From assembly GCA_014529385.2 (NCBI GenBank), contig CM043945.1, positions 188,001-252,000 of the forward strand: 64,000 bases of DNA. Direction: 5' to 3'. The notes under the pieces were generated by a model that saw only the letters and a list, made by a program, of their open reading frames with translations, made no database searches and was not told the origin of the DNA. The position numbers and the translations under genes are program-made. Source of the stretch: Adiantum capillus-veneris. Its lineage: Eukaryota; Streptophyta; Polypodiopsida; Polypodiales; Pteridaceae. Below, in pieces: positions 59,700 through 64,000 of this stretch (the stretch's first letter is position 1; every line of letters starts with the position of its first letter).

Positions 59700-61310
59700 T
59701 GTACGCATTGACAAGGTTTACATTATCCTTTAATTAGTGCCTTGTATCCACCTTGCATCTTCAAAAGGATAATTCTTCAATTTAATAAGATATCGTTAGA
59801 TAGTCTTACCACTTCTTAAAACCTTCTCTTCAATCATGTAGTATGCTCTCAAGATATAGGATCTCTTCTTGACCTTCAAACTCGGGTTGATCTTTAATTA
59901 CTGGATCTTTGGGTGGCTCTCCCTCATAAGGTTTTAAAAGGCTCACATGAAAGGCGTTGTGGATGAGTCAAGTGCTGGGTAAATTTAACTTATAAGCCAG
60001 TTCATTAATTGGATTAAGGATTTGGAATGGGTCATAATATCTTTTTGCTAGTTTGGCATAATATTGTTGATGTTTAGTTGGGCATCCTTGTTTCCTCTTG
60101 CATATTGTATGGCTTAGGCATGCTTAGGAAAAATTAAGAAATATCCAATTATTTTCTTTGGAGTTCAAGTCTCTTTTGTGCTTATTAGCAACAGTCTTTG
60201 GATTTTGTTGGGTGATGGATATAGTTTCCTTAAGCTTGTTAGAAGATTCTTAAAGATCTCCATTATACTCATCAACTTAGGGAAACTTAAGCAATACCCA
60301 ATCAAAGAGAATGAGTGGGTATTGCTTAGGGAAACTTAAGCAATACCCAATCATCTCTTTGAAGGTCAAGTCTCTTTTGTGCTTATGAGCAACAACATTT
60401 TGCTTCTGTTGTGTGATGGATATAGTTTCCTTAATCTTGTGAAAGGACTGTTTAAGTCTTTATTGTACTCATCAATAGCAAAAATCTTCCCAAGTGTCTT
60501 GACTATCAATGGGAGTTTGGGTCTTCCTTCAATAATTACGAAGGGTGTCTTTTCTGAAGAAGCATGGAAAATATTATTGTATGCATACTCTACTAAGGGA
60601 AAATACTTTTACCACTGATCACTTTGACCTACCTCTATAACATAGGCATTGCTTAGATCAATAATGGTTGAGCTTGCTATTTCACATTGGCCATCTTTTT
60701 GTGGGTTATAGGCTAAGGAGAAATTAAACTTAGTACCTAGATTCTCAAAGAGACCTTTCCAAAAATTATTGATCATTCTACGGATTTTGTTAAGCTATGA
60801 TAGTTAAAGACTTGTGATATGAAGAGCGTTGTCATATGGTGTGCTTTAAAAGAGTTTCTAGCTAGTATAAAATGTGTTTTTTTTACTAAACTGGTCTACT
60901 ACTGTCCATTTTCCTTTATTTTTATGTATAGACCTTGGCAATCCAAAGATGAAATACATGGATATAATCTCCCATGGGAAATTAGGTATAGGTAGTCTAT
61001 CATACTTTGTCTTTTGACATACAATGCATTTGGTAACATAGTCCTCTATGTTTGCCTTCATTGTTAGCCAATAAAAGTATATTTCTACTCAATTAAGAAT
61101 ATCTTGAATTCCTCTATGTCCCGCATAAGGGGGAGCATGAGACTCATACATAATTTTCTCACATAGAGGATATGTGTAACATATAACCTATTTTCATAGA
61201 GAAGATAACCATCTTGCACATTATATTGTTCCTCTTTCTTCTCTGGTGTAATTGTTGGCATCACATCTTTGCATTCTGGATCTATAGCATACTCAACTAT
61301 CATAGAGGAT
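59700..61310 (-). pseudogene. Degraded integrase with chromodomain
   Basis: On the - strand, pieces match the chromovirus pol at 5220-6678 in order: VEYAIDPECKDVMPTITPEK, YNVQDGYLLYENRLYVT, HH region with MLPLMRDIEEFKIF, ANIEDYVTKCIVCQKTKYDR, FIFGLPRSIHKNKGKWTVVD, then AKRYYDPFQILNPINELAYK-like sequence near 60000-60070, and HNAFHVSLLKPYEGEPPKDP near 59900-59960. The frame is broken many times. A local duplication at 60170-60470 repeats part of the GKIFA-DEY region. It is clearly older than the 1-8625 copy. Confidence 0.85.
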
Positions 61311-61659
61311 AGATCATTCTGAGTAGCTATAGATACAACATTGACCCTTTATCTACATGAAGAGCATCGGCCACTCGGGGGCTTCACTATGTTCAAAACT
61401 ACCATATCACGTGCATTCAAGACATGTTTGTAAAACCCCTTATCTATGAATTTTGTTAAGAATATAATGTACCCTTTTCTTTTAAAATCTGTACATTTTT
61501 TTCAAATTTGAAAAAATAATTCCCTTTTGTATTTATATTTCTGTAAGTTTCAAGAACTTTAAATACCCTTCTGTTGAACTCACGTGATAGGTAACATTTT
61601 TATTAGGTGACGTCCCCGGGATCGGCCACTTGGTTATGCTTATTAGCTATGTGAGCAAT

Positions 61660-62290
61660 ATGAAAATTAAATTGTGAAAGAGAATTTTCCCACCTCATTT
61701 TCTTGTCACTTAAGTTGCGCTAGAAAGTACTGAAGACTTTAGTGATTTGTGCGCAAAATAAATGGAGTGCCTAGAAGATAATGTTTCCATGCATCTAAGG
61801 CATGCAAGATAGCTAGTAGCTCCTTTCCATATACGCCTTTATTCTTTTGTTCGTCATTTATTTCTTGAAGCAACATAGCCCCAAGGCAATGTCCACAAGC
61901 ATCACATTGGACTTGGACTTTAAAAGGTTTTGAGAGGTCCGATAATATGGATTGAGGGATAAAATTCTCGTTAAGGTTTTCATTTTTTTTTTTCATAGTC
62001 CATATAAATTTGACATTTTTTAAAGTTAAATTATACAATGGTCCTGCTATGAGTGAGAATTTTTCTATGAAGCATCTATAATATGCATACATTCCTATAA
62101 AGCTTCTTAATTTTTAAAGGTATGTTGGTATATGCCATCCTTTTATTAATTCCAATTTTTTAGGGTCCATTCAAATCCCTGCTTGGGAGATAATATGACC
62201 TAGATATTGAATCTCTCTAAAAAAAAACTCGCTCTTCATTTTGTTGGATAAAAGCCAACACTTTATCAAGTGCTCCAAATACTCCATCAT
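61660..62290 (-). pseudogene. Degraded RT connection and RNase H
   Basis: - strand pieces: SEFFLREIQYLGHIIS-like, YAYYRCFIEKFSLIAGPLYN, DLSKPFKVQVQCDACGHCLG, YGKELLAILHALDAWKHYLL and GTPFILRTNH, matching 4520-5040 of the chromovirus. The third RNase H acidic residue (LRTDH) is Asn here. RT fingers and palm, including the catalytic pair, and protease are missing: the sequence jumps to gag. Confidence 0.88.
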
Positions 62291-62410
62291 AGGTAAGGAA
62301 GGTGATGTGCTTTCCTAACTCTTTAAACCTTTTAAGCTTGTGTGACCTCCTCTATGCCGTGTAGCTTTTTAAAAAAAAACCTCTCCTCTTTGCTTTCTTG
62401 TATGATGTCA

Positions 62411-62900
62411 CTACTCTCCTTCTAAGAGGACTGTGATGACAAAGATGAGAAAGAAAAAGAATAAGGAGAGGATGGTGATTTCTTTCTCCTTCTTTGGTTG
62501 TTTTCTCCCGTCTTTTAGGATGATAATGGGAGAAATTACTTGATGACTTTCTCTTCTTGGGAGGACTTGGTGACTGCTTTTACCAATGCATTCTTGGGGC
62601 CGCATCACTTTCAGAGGTGATGGGAATATCAATTGCATACGTGTCCCTTTAAAGTTCTTGACGCACAGCATCTTCTTGGACAAATTTCCATGGAGGTCCT
62701 TCCTGCATTTCTTCTTTATTACCCAAAGAGGTTCCTCTTTTGGAGGTTTCACTAGGAGGCCTCACACAAGCTCTCTCTTCTTGGGAACCTGAAGGAACTT
62801 GAAGAGCTTTGTATTTGGATTCAAACCTTTGCTTGCAAGGTAGAATTACCCATCGCTTCCTTAAGCTTGCCAACAAGGTAGTTGACAATTCTTTGACACT
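62411..62900 (-). pseudogene. Degraded Gag N-terminus
   Basis: VNYLVGKLKEAMGNSTLQAK on the - strand near 62885-62825 matches VNYLVSRLQQAMGNPSLQSE of the chromovirus Gag. ORFs 62888-62649 and 62752-62411 carry scrambled-frame parts including the basic KKEKEITIL segment. Knuckle, capsid and protease are missing. Confidence 0.75.
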
Positions 62901-63131
62901 GACACTGGTTCCTATCGAGCATGCTATAGCTCAATAATGGTTAAGCCATAGGTAAGCCTATACTCCATTATTAAGACCTTAGTTCCTGATGGTGTAGCCC
63001 AAGCCCTACAAAGCAAGCATGCCATCAAAGATAATAAATCCCAGTCCCACTTGCCCTACTGCAATGAACAACTCCAACCTTTCATAGATTACACAATGAC
63101 CTCTCTTATTGGGCAAGAAAAGAGAAACCTT
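62901..63131 (-). other. Leader of the degraded element
   Basis: Recognisable by GCTCAATAATGGTTAAGCC and CTCCATTATTAAG on the + strand, which are complements of the leader words at about 1615-1665. Confidence 0.7.
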
Positions 63132-63144
63132 AGCTTTGATACAA
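63132..63144 (-). other. Decayed primer-binding site
   Basis: AGCTTTGATACAA is the complement of TTGTATCAAAGCT, two changes from TGGTATCAGAGC. It sits one base from the TGTCAACG that begins the LTR at 63146, as expected. Confidence 0.7.
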
Positions 63145-63145
63145 A

Positions 63146-64000
63146 TGTCAACGTATCTAGTCTTTTTTAGTGCAATCACATCGAAACTTGTCAATAGAAC
63201 AAGAGTTTTAATGCAATCACATTGGAACTAGTTAACAAAGCAAGAGTTGTTAATGCAATCACATCTAAACTAGTTAATAAAACAAGAGTTTTCCATTAAG
63301 AGGATTCTTTAGAGGAGAGCCAAAAGTAGTCTAAGGCTAATTTCATTGCGTCATTTACACATTAAAACCTCAAATCATGAAATATAGGTTTAAATGAAAA
63401 ACGCATTACGATTGAAAACATGTTGAGAACATGACTTGCTTAGAGCTGGTCCTCCCTCCCTAAGGCCTTTGTATTATAATTCTCTTAATCACACATAGTG
63501 AAACCCATCTTCCCAAGCCCTAAACACCCCAATGAGGAGAAAGGAATGTGGGGATGGAGGTAGATGAAGATGGAGCGGAGTATCTTTAACAAAGAAGTAA
63601 TCTTTTCTAGTTTGCTTACTCTACATGAAAGTTTTTAGCATAGCTAGAAAAATAGAGAAGAAGAAAAAGAGATTCCTTGTATCTACTTGCTTAGATTTTC
63701 ATCCATAGCCAAGTGCTTGAATGGCTAGGATCCTGTAGTAATGACCACACATATTCCACACACGCTTGCTAGATAGACTTTCCCTACTGTGTAGTCAATG
63801 CAACAGCCATTAAAGATTGATATACTTGTAGATATAATAGAGACAGATGTTTCCATTGAGACAGATGCTCATAGGCACCCAAGACTAGATTCACCAATGA
63901 TTGAGCATATAGAGTCCCCATGTAAGACTGGGACAGATGAGGCACTTCCAAACCAAGACTCTCACCCCCCCTAGAGTAGAGGTCAGACTAGGATTCAAAT
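63146..64000 (-). mobile_element. 5' LTR of the degraded gypsy element (runs off window)
   Basis: Follows the primer site. Near 63425-63480 it keeps GAGAACATGACTTG, CTGGTCCTCC and CCTTTGTATTATAATT, the same order as in the LTRs at 55060-58526, although the hairpin stem has decayed. It continues beyond 64000. Confidence 0.7.
63170..63292. repeat. Three tandem ~41-bp units
   Basis: TGCAATCACAT...ACAAGAGTTTT-type units start at about 63171, 63212 and 63254 within the LTR. Confidence 0.85.

Overview
This looks like repeat-dominated nuclear DNA of a land plant. Indicators are Ty3/gypsy and Ty1/copia elements with initiator-Met-tRNA primer sites, a chromodomain integrase, CACTA (En/Spm) transposon parts, a LINE tail, a tRNA-derived SINE and long microsatellites. 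The species cannot be fixed from the sequence; a large-genome plant such as a fern or gymnosperm is only a guess. I see no intact host gene and no rRNA, tRNA or CRISPR locus. Two runs of exactly 200 N (16237-16436, 48177-48376) split the window into three contigs.

Layout. 1-8625: a nearly complete, recent chromovirus on the + strand (left-truncated 5' LTR, primer site, gag, protease, RT/RNase H, integrase with chromodomain, polypurine tract, 3' LTR), disabled by two in-frame TAG codons and two frame changes. 8831-13090: an LTR-like repeat, a broken RT on the - strand and a broken gag on the + strand. 13125-16236: a minisatellite abutting the left end of a CACTA element with Transposase_24-like and DUF4216-like coding on the - strand. 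16437-17430: six-unit array of ~125 bp, each unit carrying a palindrome. 17820-22680: broken gag-protease region of a second retroelement family, followed by a DEAD-box helicase fragment (24130-24735) directly before a polypurine tract and LTR (24751). 26040-27560: broken, unrecognised coding on the - strand. 28440-29665: a second, looser series of a different palindrome. 31100-36114: parts of a copia element. 37232-41385: LTR-like repeat and a gag-like region with an acidic tail.

41388-48176 is a very large inverted repeat (arms ~3.1 kb, AT-dinucleotide centre) whose right arm stops exactly at an assembly gap; the arms differ mostly by single-base homopolymer indels, so an assembly fold-back must be excluded first. 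48377-50731 is a gutted gypsy element on the - strand, inserted in a LINE tail (50732-51680). 53337-53523 is a SINE with a target duplication. 55060-58526 is a compound three-LTR element on the - strand with a perfect 5-bp target duplication, inserted into the LTR of an older degraded relative (58527-64000).

Most coding entries are relics: gag packages the RNA, protease matures the polyprotein, RT/RNase H copies it and integrase inserts it. The first element is the only one retaining all modules and both LTRs, and the compound element is a non-autonomous derivative of the same family.
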